A stretch of 64,000 nucleotides of DNA, from contig JAPTOF010000006.1 in NCBI GenBank assembly GCA_028554755.1, positions 8,674,501 to 8,738,500 of the forward strand, given 5' to 3'. Every line of letters begins with the position of its first letter. The first letter of the stretch is position 1. Positions 36,043 through 47,326 of this stretch are shown piece by piece. Made by a program: the position numbers and the translations under genes. The notes beneath the pieces were generated by a model. It searched no databases. It saw only the letters and a list, made by a program, of their open reading frames with translations, and had not been told where the DNA came from. The DNA is from Cordia subcordata. Lineage: Eukaryota > Streptophyta > Magnoliopsida > Boraginales > Cordiaceae.

Positions 36043-38838
36043 TCATAATTGCTCACCGCCAACTGCTGGTACTTTCTCATATACAGAACTCTGTCCAAAT
36101 CTGTTGGGAAGAAAGCAGAGCCCACCAAATCGTTGTTGCAGGAAAATGAGGAGAACAAGTATTGTACCAATGGCAGAAATAATAATGTCCCAAGCTGTAG
36201 AATAGTAATCCATTCTAGGATTTGCATATATGTAACTAAATGACCAAGTAGAACTGTGTGCCCTGTATAGATCATAGGCATGTGGCAACAAGCGAACAAA
36301 AGTGGTTCCCACATAAAATGAAGGAGCAAGAGCCTTCTCTCTGGAGTCAGAGAACATATTGAACAGTACCTGTGGTAGTAGAAAGCCATCCAGGATCAAA
36401 CCAGCATAAGATTTAAGGCCTCCCCATAAAGATTGGTTTTGATGCCCTTTGTAATACAAACTATGATATGGCTTTTGAATAGACTTCCCTGAGACATAAA
36501 CAAGCCAAGAAATCAACCCACCAGCAACATAAAGCGGTAAAGACAAATAGAGAACCTTCTTATCGGATATCCAGAAGCTTTTCTGGTTTGAATCTCCACC
36601 CCTTGCAGACCAGGTTAACTGAAGGAGATATAACTCCAGCAAGAAAGCTATCATTGTTATCACCCTTATTAACACTTCATTCACTTCTAGCCATCCATCA
36701 CTGCCAAAGTATAAATTCTGCCTATTGCGATTGACCAAAAACAGCGCTTCAAAATTCAAAATGAGTGGAATCATGTGGGCCAGTGTGAGAACAATGAGCA
36801 TCATGAGAGAAACAGAGGGGAGTACACTGGGATTCTTTTTTACGTAAAATAGCTGCAGACCCAAGAATAAACATGTCAGAGTGTTGGAGATCAAAACCAT
36901 TGTAATCTCAAGATCAACTCTCCATATAGAGTTTCTAGCTTGGCCTTCATAAAGGGAATGTGAAGAAATATGAAGAGGCTCAAAGTATAGAGGGTCAGAC
37001 ATGCTCCTCGTGCTCTCAATGTTTCCTTTTGTACCGGCTCCGTGTTTCGCATTCAGTTTAGCATATTGAACATTTATTAGGATATCACAGTCCACCGAAA
37101 CATTATTATTCCTTAACTGCCCATTAGGTGACGTAACATGCTTACAACCAATCATGCAAAGGTGCCCGCTGTTGGAGTCATAAAATCCTTCAGCAGATAT
37201 TTCTGTTAACTTGATAGAATCAAAACTTGCAAAGCTCAGCATATAGCTGACATTTACCATGTCACTGTGGCTCCCTCTGGTGACAGGCCAACTTTTCCAT
37301 TGAACATATCTGTTTTGCTGATAAAACCGATCACCTAATGTTAGCGGAGATGAATAACCCCAAGCTTTCTTGCCTTTCCTATCTGTTACTACCATGTCAA
37401 ATCTCATATCAGATGATAGTGGACCAGGATATCCTCCTTTCTTGCCTTTATGGATCATTTGCTTCGTACATTGTTTCCTCACATTCTCGATCTCCTCATA
37501 CTCGTAAGTCACGGCCTCACTCCTTGCATTGCTGTTACTGCTACTCCTCAACTCCACCCTACCAAAATAACCTGACTTGTTGAACCCTTTGCTACTCCAC
37601 ATTTCCCCAACAACAGCACTCCTCTCTCTCAATGTCCACCTTGAAGGCATTCTCAAACTCAACCTTACAGAACAATCCCCAACCAGACCCTTACTCAATA
37701 CCTCACCACTCAAAATCTGACATCCAACCATGTTAAGCCTCTTCTTCTCCGAATCCCACTTCCCCTCACTAACCAATGTCACCTTCGGATCAAGAGGCAT
37801 AAGCCATCTGTTGTACTCGCCATTCGCCAATGTTAACAAATACCTTACATAGCCCTCCTCCTCAGAATCACCAATCTTGCGGAAATACATCATACTCGGC
37901 ATGATAAAATTCCCTATACCACCAGCGGGAATGTAGCACTTTCCAATATCACAATCACTCTTATAGTCCAGTTCCACACCCCTAACTGACCTAATAACAT
38001 CAGTAATTCTCCACACATCCGATCCTATTGAAACATCCGCCAAATCTTCTAAACGATTAAACTCATTTTTCTCAGTTTCTTTCGCAATCAATTCATACTT
38101 ATAAGACCTCAGATTGATACCAATTATCGATAACGGATTAAAATATGCATTTCTATCATCTGTATCCAAACTTTCCAGTGTACCATTAACTAAACTAGTA
38201 TATATGTTCGAGGAATTCAAATAATCAAGCTTTAAAACAACACGAGAAACCAAGCCAAACTTGCCTGAACCCGAACCCGAACCCGAACTGGAACCGACCA
38301 TACAGAGCTTCCCGGAGGCTGAATTCCAAAACCCACTTAGGAAAACCTTCCTTTGGTATGAGCCACCACCAGCGAGAGGGATCCGTGGTGGCCGGTAATG
38401 CACGAGCCGCAAGCCACGGCGGACAGTGAAATTACGGAGGTGCGAGGTTGGGACACTGGTGAGGGTCAAAGCGCCATAAAGCTTGAGAACGTCGTCGTTC
38501 TGGGTCCTGTAAGCTTTCTCACTGAAAAACGACAGCGTCTTGGCGGTGAATCTTGATGAGGGATTGATTCTTGAATCTTCGCCGCCGGTGACGTGTGCCT
38601 GCCGCAGGATGAGAGGTTTGAAGTGCGAAATGGGGTTGGGTGATGAAGGGTACTCCGGGACGACGTCGTTGCAGTACCGGGAATAGGGGATGTCGGTGGC
38701 GGTGGCGGTGGCGGAGGTGAGGGAGAGGAGTAGGAGGAAGAATAGGGGTAGGAATGAGAATTTTAGGAAGATTTTGGGTGGTTTGACAAATATGGAAAAT
38801 TGGAAAGGTGGATAAGAGTCTTCACTCTCCATTGCCAT
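36043..38838 (-). CDS. DUF2921 family membrane protein
   Basis: A single uninterrupted frame of 931 aa. A hydrophobic segment at residues ~25-47 is a signal peptide or anchor. The ~600-residue middle part holds duplicated luminal-type blocks (SGKLCMVGSSSGS near residue 175 and SGHLCMIGCKHVTS near residue 560), each with the G-x-LCM-G pattern of this family. From about residue 650 there are seven or so hydrophobic segments, for example VLISNTLTCLFLGLQLFYV and IIISAIGTILVLLIFLQQ, indicating a multipass endomembrane protein. The family includes Arabidopsis FLYING SAUCER proteins, which end in a RING finger and control pectin methylation in seed mucilage. No RING cysteines appear here, so this belongs to the RING-less members, whose role is unknown to me. 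No intron or break was seen. Confidence 0.92.
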   Translation of the reverse strand: MAMESEDSYPPFQFSIFVKPPKIFLKFSFLPLFFLLLLSLTSATATATDIPYSRYCNDVVPEYPSSPNPISHFKPLILRQAHVTGGEDSRINPSSRFTAKTLSFFSEKAYRTQNDDVLKLYGALTLTSVPTSHLRNFTVRRGLRLVHYRPPRIPLAGGGSYQRKVFLSGFWNSASGKLCMVGSSSGSGSGSGKFGLVSRVVLKLDYLNSSNIYTSLVNGTLESLDTDDRNAYFNPLSIIGINLRSYKYELIAKETEKNEFNRLEDLADVSIGSDVWRITDVIRSVRGVELDYKSDCDIGKCYIPAGGIGNFIMPSMMYFRKIGDSEEEGYVRYLLTLANGEYNRWLMPLDPKVTLVSEGKWDSEKKRLNMVGCQILSGEVLSKGLVGDCSVRLSLRMPSRWTLRERSAVVGEMWSSKGFNKSGYFGRVELRSSSNSNARSEAVTYEYEEIENVRKQCTKQMIHKGKKGGYPGPLSSDMRFDMVVTDRKGKKAWGYSSPLTLGDRFYQQNRYVQWKSWPVTRGSHSDMVNVSYMLSFASFDSIKLTEISAEGFYDSNSGHLCMIGCKHVTSPNGQLRNNNVSVDCDILINVQYAKLNAKHGAGTKGNIESTRSMSDPLYFEPLHISSHSLYEGQARNSIWRVDLEITMVLISNTLTCLFLGLQLFYVKKNPSVLPSVSLMMLIVLTLAHMIPLILNFEALFLVNRNRQNLYFGSDGWLEVNEVLIRVITMIAFLLELYLLQLTWSARGGDSNQKSFWISDKKVLYLSLPLYVAGGLISWLVYVSGKSIQKPYHSLYYKGHQNQSLWGGLKSYAGLILDGFLLPQVLFNMFSDSREKALAPSFYVGTTFVRLLPHAYDLYRAHSSTWSFSYIYANPRMDYYSTAWDIIISAIGTILVLLIFLQQRFGGLCFLPNRFGQSSVYEKVPAVGGEQL

Positions 38839-38920
38839 TGCTATAGCATGTGTGTTTCGAGCGCATGAATAAGATGTTTAATTTTATGCTCAACATCTAT
38901 ATAATCGAGCCCCGCTGATG
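38839..38920 (-). promoter_or_regulatory. Likely core promoter of the DUF2921 gene
   Basis: On the - strand ATTATATAGATG lies about 60-70 bases upstream of the start codon (near 38896-38907), a plausible TATA box with a short leader. Confidence 0.4.
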
Positions 38921-39099
38921 CAAGTGTTTGTCGGATACGCTACGTGTAGATTGGTGTTTCACATGGTAATGAGGTTGACAGCGTGGTGTGTAGGTCTCGC
39001 ATGTATTACGCCTTTGAGGTGTATTTTTAAGATTTTATTTTTTAATATATTTAGAGCATGTTTGATTTTGTTTACAAGCATGTCAAATTTGTTTACTTA

Positions 39100-39500
39100 G
39101 GCCAACTCTAACAAATCTTTTAAAATACAAAAATTTCTATATTTAGGAGTATTGTTAATAGCAAATTGCTTCAACAACTCCCCTATCCTATCTCCAAAAT
39201 TTTAGATTTTTTTCCAACCCCAAAACAAAACACTTATATATAAAGTTTTTTTTTCATCCCCAAAGCTAGCCCCCAAATCCCATCCCCATCCCCATAACTC
39301 TAAGACTACAAAATTATAAAATAGGAGAGCAATTGGAGTAAAACTGAAATTGAGATTCCCTAAATTAAAAGTTTGATAAAAGATAGGAGAGCTGTTGAGA
39401 TATAATTGAAAATAGGGAATTCCAAATATAAGAAAATGACCCAAATCACATAAATTTAAGAGAAAATATAGGAGAGCTATTGGAAATAACCTTATAAAAG
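39100..39500. mobile_element. Possible MITE relic with subterminal repeats
   Basis: The left edge (ggccaactctaacaaatc, about 39101) and right edge (gagctattggaaataacctt, about 39472-39494) are weakly inverted copies. The words gataggagagctgttgag, ataggagagcaattggag and ataggagagctattgga recur at about 39322, 39383 and 39466, with an inverted relative near 39165-39190. Ends of the type ggcc-a-ctc-aac are common in plant MITEs. Boundaries and target duplication are not clear. Confidence 0.4.
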
Positions 39501-40318
39501 AAAATTTTGTTATGAAATATGTTTATCGAGAAGTTAATAGGTGCACAAATTTACTTGTCAATCTTATTAATCTTGATTTTACTACTGATTGCTCCATTCT
39601 CGATGAGATCTCTAGACTGCTAGTTACTTTGTTGAAGGAAGATATAAAGTGTATAATTAGGCGAATCAGTGTGCAGTTAATTTTAATTTCTCTTTCACTA
39701 AAAAAAGAAAAGACAAGTTACGTAAGATCTTGTTGTAGAAAGTAAAGAAAATGCAACATGCAAAATGGTTTGACCGAGTAAAAGACATCGCAACCCCTTA
39801 GGAAAAAAAGAAGCCGTATCCTTACTTTAAATAAGTGGACTTTTTAGTTATTTTAACAAAAGTTGCTTCTTATATATATATTTGCCAAATATATTTACAA
39901 CTTATAAACACTTTTTATCCAAATATTTATTTACTTATTTATCATTTATATATTAACATTATTACCGGTAACCATTGATTGCTTATAGAAAGGTTGTAAA
40001 AGGTAAAACCAAAGACTATGGGGGATTCATGAGAGAAAGGTAGTGCTTCTATCATGCATCCGGACTTATGTGTGCGCCAACAATAACATACATTTGACTC
40101 GGTGTGAAAGCCATGCGCCCAATTAGTCAATTACAGCTCTCTCTCTCTCTCTCTCTTTTTTTTGTCAAAAGATAACAGCTCGGACACGCGCTAAGGGAAA
40201 TGTTTGTGATACTATTACTGACAAAGAAAGAGAAAAAGCAAAGAAAAGTTTTAGATTTTTTTACTTTAATTTAATTTAATTTTTTAATTTCAAAAATAAA
40301 AAAATTATTATTAAAAAT
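39501..40318. other. AT-rich intergenic region
   Basis: No gene recognised. It contains a (CT)n run at about 40136-40156. Confidence 0.55.
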
Positions 40319-40690
40319 ACATATATTTCATACATTCATAATTTTTATAGTATACATTCACAATTTTTATACTAAATATTCACAATTTTTATTTATTTAC
40401 AAATTATATTATATGTTCACAATATAAATAATTTTTAATTATTTCCAGATATACGTTCATAATTTTATACATTCACAATTTTTATGAATTCATAATCTTT
40501 ATATCACATGTTCAAAATTTTTTATTCATTCACAATTTTTACACTATACATTAATAATTTTTAATTATTTACATATTTCATATTACTTATTCACAATGTT
40601 AATACTTTATGTTCACGAGTTGTAACCAACATGTTCACAACTACAAATTGTACATTCATACCTTTAATAGAAATGTTCACAACTTTGAAA
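40319..40690. repeat. Degenerate minisatellite built on ttcacaatttttat
   Basis: The words attcacaattttta, attcataatttttat and tgttcacaa recur more than a dozen times at irregular spacing of about 20-35 bp across roughly 370 bp. Units differ by substitutions and indels, so it is an old array. The family was not recognised. Confidence 0.7.
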
Positions 40691-40885
40691 TTTTTGTTAA
40701 AGTCTTGGTTTGCTTATTTTATCTTTTCCAATATTTTATTTGAATATTCTACAAACACAAAAATATTCATTCCTAAAAAAAATAATAGATAACTCCAAAA
40801 AACTCATACATCCCTTCTTATCCATCATCTATTAACACTATCTCTGTGCACCATTTATAGTCCTAAAGATGCAAACCAAGACTTT

Positions 40886-40923
<38 letters not shown>

Positions 40924-41304
40924 GCAAACACTCCACAGCTCTAAAAATCAAACACAGCAAGAAGTCGTTTGCCACGCTCATCTCTTTTACCACCTCCACT
41001 ATTCAATCCTCACCCTACCACATCAGATCACGATTGAGTTCTTGACAAATTGGGGAGGAAATCATCGTACGAGCCAAATTTGATGGATTGTATTAAAAAA
41101 AAAAACTCTAACATTCTCTTCTACATCGGCAACAGATCTGATAGATAGTAAAGAAAAATGAAAACTTCAACATTTTCTGCTGCCTACCTCCTTCGAGATC
41201 TTTATTAGAGAGAATCGGGCGGGAGAGATTTGGGGGAGGGGGGGGAGAGTGCGTGAATAGAGCATACAGAAGGTCTTTTTACACATACACCCACACACAA
41301 CACT

Positions 41305-41335
<31 letters not shown>

Positions 41336-41958
41336 GTATATATGTAGGCTCGTGTATTATATGCTGGAAGGTGTATGATATAATTTGCAGGGAAAGGAAA
41401 GTAAAGAAAATTTGAGAAATTTTTTGGTTAAATAACAAGATAAAGAAACAGAAGAAATAATTTAAAAATTCTTTTGATTAAACTTTTGAAGCATCTCCTC
41501 AATATATACAGTGTGATTGATTCAACGTACAAACCTCCACTATCTCTCAATCTGAAATTTTCAGTTGTAGCCATTTTTTCAACCAAAAAGGGTCAGCAAA
41601 AGATAATTTACACAAAAAGTAAAAATCACAAAATCAAGATACACGAGGAAATAATATAACAGAAGGTGATATTCAAGAAGACCTTCAACTATCAAGTCTC
41701 CTAAACACCATAGATAGACAACTAGAGAATATTACTAAGAAATGCAGACCAAAAGCTAAATAGACGTCCGGATAATATTAATAGTAACTGCAGAAAATAT
41801 CGCCCAGGTTCTTTCGGAGAAAAATAAAAGAGGTGAAACTTTTAGGATAACAATATAACTAAAACGACAAAAAAAAAAAAGAGAAAAAGAAAAATGCAGG
41901 TAAAAGATAACTAAAGTCTAAAGAGGCTCCTAATTGCAAAATGCAGTGCCCTCACAGA
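40691..41958. other. AT-rich intergenic region with simple repeats
   Basis: Holds a (TA)n run at about 40891-40919 and a compound CA/TA repeat at about 41288-41343. No gene recognised. The last ~200 bp may be the 3' untranslated part of the F-box pseudogene. Confidence 0.5.
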
Positions 41959-42147
41959 TCAAACTAATGACTCCACTTCAGCATAAAACCTTTGATCAAC
42001 AAATGGTTTTCCCTTCAACAACTCCATTGCAGCTTCACAAAACTCCTTCTCCTCAAAAGCATTTTTTGCTATTGCAGCATCATCAGCTCCAATGCACTTG
42101 ACTAAACTAAGTGCTGCTCCTTCTATTACAAATCCAGACAATGGTAG

Positions 42148-42460
42148 GCAACAAGAATAGCAAATTTCCTTTCAGTCCTTTTCCTTGTAGTATACTGTTT
42201 CCTTATCCTTGTAGGATACGGATTAAGATACTTGTGTACTATAAATAGGGGCTAGGACATTGTATTTGGTGCCATAGGGCCACACCCCATGGGGGGTGTA
42301 GTGTGAGAGAGAAACCAAAGTGAGAGCCTTGTAGCATTCGTGATCAGCAATAAAATTATTCTCTGCTGCCCGTGGACGTAGGCTTCAAAGCCGAACCACG
42401 TAATTCTTGTGTCCGTTATTTCTTCTCGTATTCTTCGTGTTTGCATGTTTTTCCCCAACA
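42148..42460 (+). repeat. 5' LTR of element D, lacking its first 25 bp
   Basis: 313 bp ending CCCCAACA. Compared with the 3' LTR it lacks the first 25 bases, including the TGTTG end, yet sits directly against the GGTAG target duplication. It keeps the TATA region (ctataaatagg near 42238-42249). It also lacks a 24-bp tandem repeat that is present in the 3' copy. Confidence 0.9.
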
Positions 42461-43003
42461 AACTGGTATCAGAGCTTAGATATATTTCGCTGCTTGAGGG
42501 AAAAAGGAAAAATCAAAACTCACTGTGAAACCAAAATTTCTCAAACCAAACGGTGCCTAAATAAACAAAGGTCTTTGTTCGGCGAGGAGTGTTCCGGTGC
42601 TGTCTACGTTGAGCATTGGTGGTTGGAGTGGAAGCTTGCATCGGAGGGTCCCGGTTCGTGTTTGGGTTTGAAGAACAAGCGAAGAAGATAGAGTTCGCGT
42701 GCTCTTGAGGTTGGTTTTTGGTATTCAGGTATTATTTTTTGGAAATTGGTTCAAGTTTGTAAAGCAGGTTTAGGGTTTGTAGGCTTTGGGTCTTTGGGTT
42801 TATTTGGATCGGGCCCTGGTAGTGGCCTTGTCCAATTTTGGCTAGGCCTTGCGTCTTGGGTTAATTAATTTTTGTTGGGCAGGTTCTGCGCGGAAAAATA
42901 ATAAATTTCTTTTTTTGGTTTGGGTTTAGTTTAGGCCAAAAGAATAAAAAAGAAATTTTTATTTGGGCTTAGATTTAGTCCTGAAAAAAAAAAAAAAAAC
43001 TGT

Positions 43004-43243
43004 TTTGACCTTTGACCGGCGTTGACCGGCGTTGACGGGGGTTTGACCGGGGTTGACTTTGACCGTTGACCATTGACCAATGGGTTGACCGAGTTTGACC
43101 AAAGCCTTACCCCACGTTTTTCGACGTGCTGAGTCCGTTTTTGGGCTCTGTTTTTCCAGATTCTGCTCCGAAGTACGTGTTTAGGGACGGTGTTGACTTT
43201 GACCAACAAGTTTGACTTTGACCGGTGTTGACCAAAGTTGACC
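43004..43243 (+). promoter_or_regulatory. Cluster of 17 TTGAC cores (W-box-like) in element D leader
   Basis: Within about 240 bp the + strand carries TTGAC 17 times, 16 of them followed by C or T, which is the WRKY-factor W-box core TTGAC[C/T]. They occur in the untranslated leader between the 5' LTR and gag. Nearby, gtttttcgacgtgctga-tccg occurs twice (about 43116-43140 and 43260-43283), suggesting that the block grew by duplication. Binding by WRKY proteins is inferred from the motif only. Confidence 0.6.
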
Positions 43244-43338
43244 AGGGGTGTTCCTAAGGTTTTTCGACGTGCTGAATCCGTTTTTGCGATCCATTGAGCC
43301 AAATTCAATCCCGAAGTGTGAGTTTTGAGCAAACGAAG

Positions 43339-44229
43339 ATGTCTTCCACAGGTGAAAAGTTTGAAATCGAGAAGTTTGACGGGAGAATGAGTTTCAGTCT
43401 TTGAAGGATCAGATTCAAGGCATTTATGACAATGCAGGACTTTGGAAAGTCATTGAAGGAGTGATCCGGAAAAGATAGAACCAAAGAACAAGAGAAGAAC
43501 TCGGCGAAAGCCTTGAGTGCAATACATATGTCCGTGACAAATGAAGTATTCGAGATTCTTGAGAAGACGGCAGCTGAGGCTTGGAATACTTTGGTGGAAT
43601 TGTATGCATCTAAATCTCTCACTAATCGCCTCTACTTGAAGAAGCGATTGTATCATCTTAGAATGAAAGAAGGTACCTCACTAAAACAACACCTTGATGA
43701 GTTTACCTCTTGTTTTATTGCTTTGAAGGATGTGGGTGTTAAAATTGATGACGAAGATCAAGCTATGATCGTATTATGCTCCTTACCGCTTTCATATATG
43801 AACTTTGTGGACACTATGTTGTACGGGAGGGATAAAATTACTTTTGAAGATGTGATTACTTCATTAAAATCGAAGGATCTTCAAACACATATTCCGGGAC
43901 ATAGGGAAGAAGTTCATGGGGAAGGTTTAGTGAGTAGAGGGAGATCGGAGAATAGAGGGAGATCTTCGGATAGAAAGCAAAGCAAGTCAAGGTCAAAATC
44001 AAGAGCAAGGAAGCTACGCTGTTTCGAGTGTGGCGAAAAGGGTCACATTAAGAAAGAATGTCCAAGACTGAGAAAAGGAAAGAAAAAGGTGGAGAATTCA
44101 GCTAATGTGGTGGAGAGTCTTGTGATGATGGAGATAACTCGAGTAGTACCGGGAAGTTTTGGTGTGAGTGGATCACGGTGGCAAAATCAATGGATTCTTG
44201 ATCGGTGCAACGTTCCATATGTGTCTTAG
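43339..44229 (+). pseudogene. copia element D gag
   Basis: The ATG at 43339 opens MSSTGEKFEIEKFDG, a standard copia Gag start. Shifts follow around 43385-43500, where NFSLW-type text is out of frame. 43513-44229 carries the Gag core (AWNTLVELYASKSLTNRLYLKKRL, DEFTSCFIAL, VLCSLPLSYMNFVDTML) and an Arg/Ser-rich segment. A CCHC zinc knuckle (CFECGEKGHIKKEC) lies near 44020-44063. The frame runs to the first protease residues and stops at 44229. Confidence 0.85.
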
Positions 44230-45687
44230 GCGCGATCGTTCTCTTCTTATTCCAAAAGAGAAGGGAAAGTCTTTCTAGGCAATGATCTTTCGTTAAAGGT
44301 GGAGGAATGGGCATCATAAATATCAAGATGTTTGATGGTATTACAAGATCTCTCGAGTGTTGGCATGTCTGAGCTGAAGAAAAACTTGATTTCTCTTGGG
44401 CATTTGGATTCTCATGGATACAAATTCCGAAGTGAGAATGGTGTCTTAAAGGTGACCAAAGTTGCAATTGTGCTCTTGAAAGGGAACTTGACTGGCGGCC
44501 TATATGTCCTTCAAGGTAGTACAGTTACAGGTGTTGCAGCTGTTACATCCGAGGAGAGTGATAATGACACTACGCAATTATGGCACAAAAGGTTGGGCCA
44601 TATGAGCGAGAGGGGACTAACCGAGCTGAGCAATAGGGATTTGCTTTGTGGACAAAGAACTGGAAAGCTTGAATTCTGCAAGCATTGTGTCTTTGGAAAG
44701 CAAACCAGGGTGAAGTTTAGTAAGGGGCAGGAGAACACCAAAGGAACACTTGATTATATTCATTCTGATATTTGGGGTCCTAATAAAGTTCCTTCCAATA
44801 AAGGTGCCAGGTATTACATCACTTTCATTGATGCATACTCTCGGATGGTGTGGGTATACTTCTTAAAAATTAAAGATGAGGCATTTCCAACATTTGTCGA
44901 GTAGAAGGCGTTGATTGAGAAGCAGACTGGTAAACAAATTAAGCGTCTTAGGACTAACAATGGGTTGGAATATTGCAATAAAGAGTTTGATGAGTTCTGC
45001 AAGAAACATGGCATTGTGAGACACCGCCCATGTGTAGGGACACCACAACAGAATGGAGTTGCAGAACGCATGAATAGAACTCTGGTGGAGAGAGCTCGTT
45101 GTATGCTCTCCCAATCTGGTTTGAGTCAAGACTTTTGGGTGGCCGTCAATACGGCATGCTACTTGGTGAATAGGTCTCCATCTAAAGCTATTGAATTGAA
45201 AACTCCTTTTGAGTTATGGTCTGGTAAGCCTGCTGACTACTCTTGATTGAGGGTGTTCGGTTGCCCTGCATACACTCACGTGAAGGATGGCAAGTTGGAG
45301 CCGAGGGCAAAGAAATGCATATTTCTAGGCTATGCGTCCGAGAGGAAAAGTTACAGGTTGTGGTGCACAGATCCAAAGTCTCCAGGTTTTCTCATCAGCA
45401 GGGATGTTACGTTCAATGAGTCTGCTTTATTAGACCAAGAAAAGGAGAAAGCGGTAGCTGATTTAGACCACGGTGTCAAAGAGCAGGTGGAGGTATTTTC
45501 TGATGTACCAAATGTTTCATCTAGCAATAGTAGCGATCAAATTCAGCCGACTCAACCAATCGAGGCACATGATCAAAATGTGCTGAACAATGTATACAAA
45601 GATTGCCATCGGGCGAGAAAGGAGACAGTTAGAGAGCCTCAAAGGTATGGATACGCTGATCTTGTTGCTTATGCTTTGATCATTTAA
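44190..45687 (+). pseudogene. copia element D protease and integrase
   Basis: The protease start is visible as QWILDR near 44187-44206, followed by a shift and stops to about 44330. The pre-integrase zinc-binding part (LWHKRLGHMSERGL, CKHCVFGKQ) and the core (YIHSDIWGPNKVPS, TFIDAYSRMVWVYFL) follow to a TAG at 44902-44904. Reading resumes with RLRTNNGLEY, where the family has RTDNG, so one catalytic aspartate is asparagine, and GTPQQNGVAERMNRTL. A TGA at 45244-45246 interrupts again before VFGCPAYTHV and IFLGYASERKSYRLW. Confidence 0.88.
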
Positions 45688-45699
45688 ACAATTGAAGGA

Positions 45700-47266
45700 C
45701 ATGAGCCGAATTCATACAAAGAGGCCATATCTGAGAAAGGTTCTGCTCAGTGGGTGGGTGCCATGAGTGAGGAGATTGAGTCTCTTCATAAGAATCAAAC
45801 ATGGGAGCTTGTTGAATTGCCTAAGGGACAGCGAGTTGTCGGTTGCAAATGGGTTTACAAGAAAAAAGGAAGGTACTCCAGGGGTTGAAGGTCCTCGATA
45901 CAAGGCACGGTTGGTGGCAAAAGGCTATACACAAAGGGAGGGTGTTGACTTTAACGAAGTGTTCTCTCTGGTTGTGAAGCATACTTCCATCAGGGTTTTA
46001 CTTGCCTTGGTTGCTCTTCATGACTTAGAGCTTGAGCAGCTAGATGTGAAAACGGCGTTTTTGTATGGTGATCTTGAAGAGCAAATTTACATGAGTCAGC
46101 CGGAGGGGTATGTAGTTCCTGGTAAGGAGAACCATGTTTGCAAACTGAAGAAATCCTTGTATGGGTTGAAGCAGTCACCTCGGCAATGGTATAAGAGATT
46201 TGACACATTCATGGTAAGTGCTGGATACACAAGGAGTGCTTACGACAGCTGTGTATATCTCAAGAAGCTTCCAGATGGTTCGTTTGTGTATTTGCTGTTG
46301 TATGTCGATGATATGCTTATTGCTGCTAAAAGCATGTCTGCAATCAACGAATTAAAGAAGCAGCTAGGTGATGAGTTTGAGATGAAGGATCTTGGAGCAG
46401 CAAAGAAGATTCTTGGCATGGAGATCCACAGATATAGAAACGTTGGGAAGCTGTTCTTGTCTCAACAAAGTTATATTGAGAAGGTACTGGAGCGTTTCGG
46501 GATGCTTAAAGCTAAGCCTGTGAGTGTGCCGCTTGCTGCTCATTTCAAATTGTCTGCAGATTTGTCACCTAAAACTGAGGAGGAGGTGGAGCATATGTCT
46601 CATGTTCCATACTCGAGTCTTTGTTGGTAGCTTGATGTATGCTATGGTGTGCACTCGTCCGATATTTCACATGCGATTAGTGTTGTGGCGGTATATGGCA
46701 TCACCGGGAAAGCACACCGAAGCGGTGAAATGGATAATGAGATATTTGCGTGCAATCGCGAATATAGGATTGCTATTTAGCAAGATGACCGAGATTGCGC
46801 GAGGTTGGTGGGTTATTATGATTCAGACTTTGCGGGTGACCTTGATAAGAGAAGATCTCTGACGAGTTACGTGTTTACTCTCTCTGGATGTGCTATCAGT
46901 TGGAAAGCGACATTACGCCATCGTGGCATTGTCGACATCAAGCGGAGTACATGGCCATTGCGAAAGCCGTAAAGGAGGCCATGTGGTTATAAGGCTGGTT
47001 CGTGATCTTGGATGCAGCAAGATACAAATCGTCTTTTGTGATAGTCGAGTGCAATCCATCCGACGAAGAATCGGATGTATCATGAGAGGACTAAACATAT
47101 TGACGTTAGATATCATTTTATCAAAGATATTATATCACAAGAAATCATATCGGTGCAGAAGATTTCTACCCATGAGAATCCAGCAGATATGATGACTAAG
47201 GTGGTTCCAGTCAGCAAGTTCAAGCATTGTTTGGATTTGGTTGCTATTTGCGGTGTGAAGCAGTGA
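45700..47266 (+). pseudogene. copia element D reverse transcriptase and RNase H
   Basis: 45767-46630 contains most of [55 protein letters not shown], the catalytic LLLYVDDMLIAA block, and KDLGAAKKILGMEI. One shift near 45885 (just before EGPRYKARLV) separates the conserved region upstream (QWVGAMSEEIESL, WELVELPKG, CKWVYKKK). RNase H (46620-47266) is broken into several frames: [38 protein letters not shown] and [12 protein letters not shown]. Confidence 0.88.
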
Positions 47267-47326
47267 GCCCTTAGCGGCGAGGATGATGGTGTGTTGATTG
47301 GAGCGAATACGCGCAAGGTGGAGATT

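Noticed and set aside
40319..40690. CRISPR-like regularity of repeats
   Set aside because: The spacing is irregular, the units are degenerate and AT-rich, and the genome is a plant's.
42463..42475. tRNA-like sequence TGGTATCAGAGC here and near 6770 and 10633
   Set aside because: These are primer-binding sites complementary to initiator tRNA-Met beside LTRs, not tRNA genes; no cloverleaf is present.
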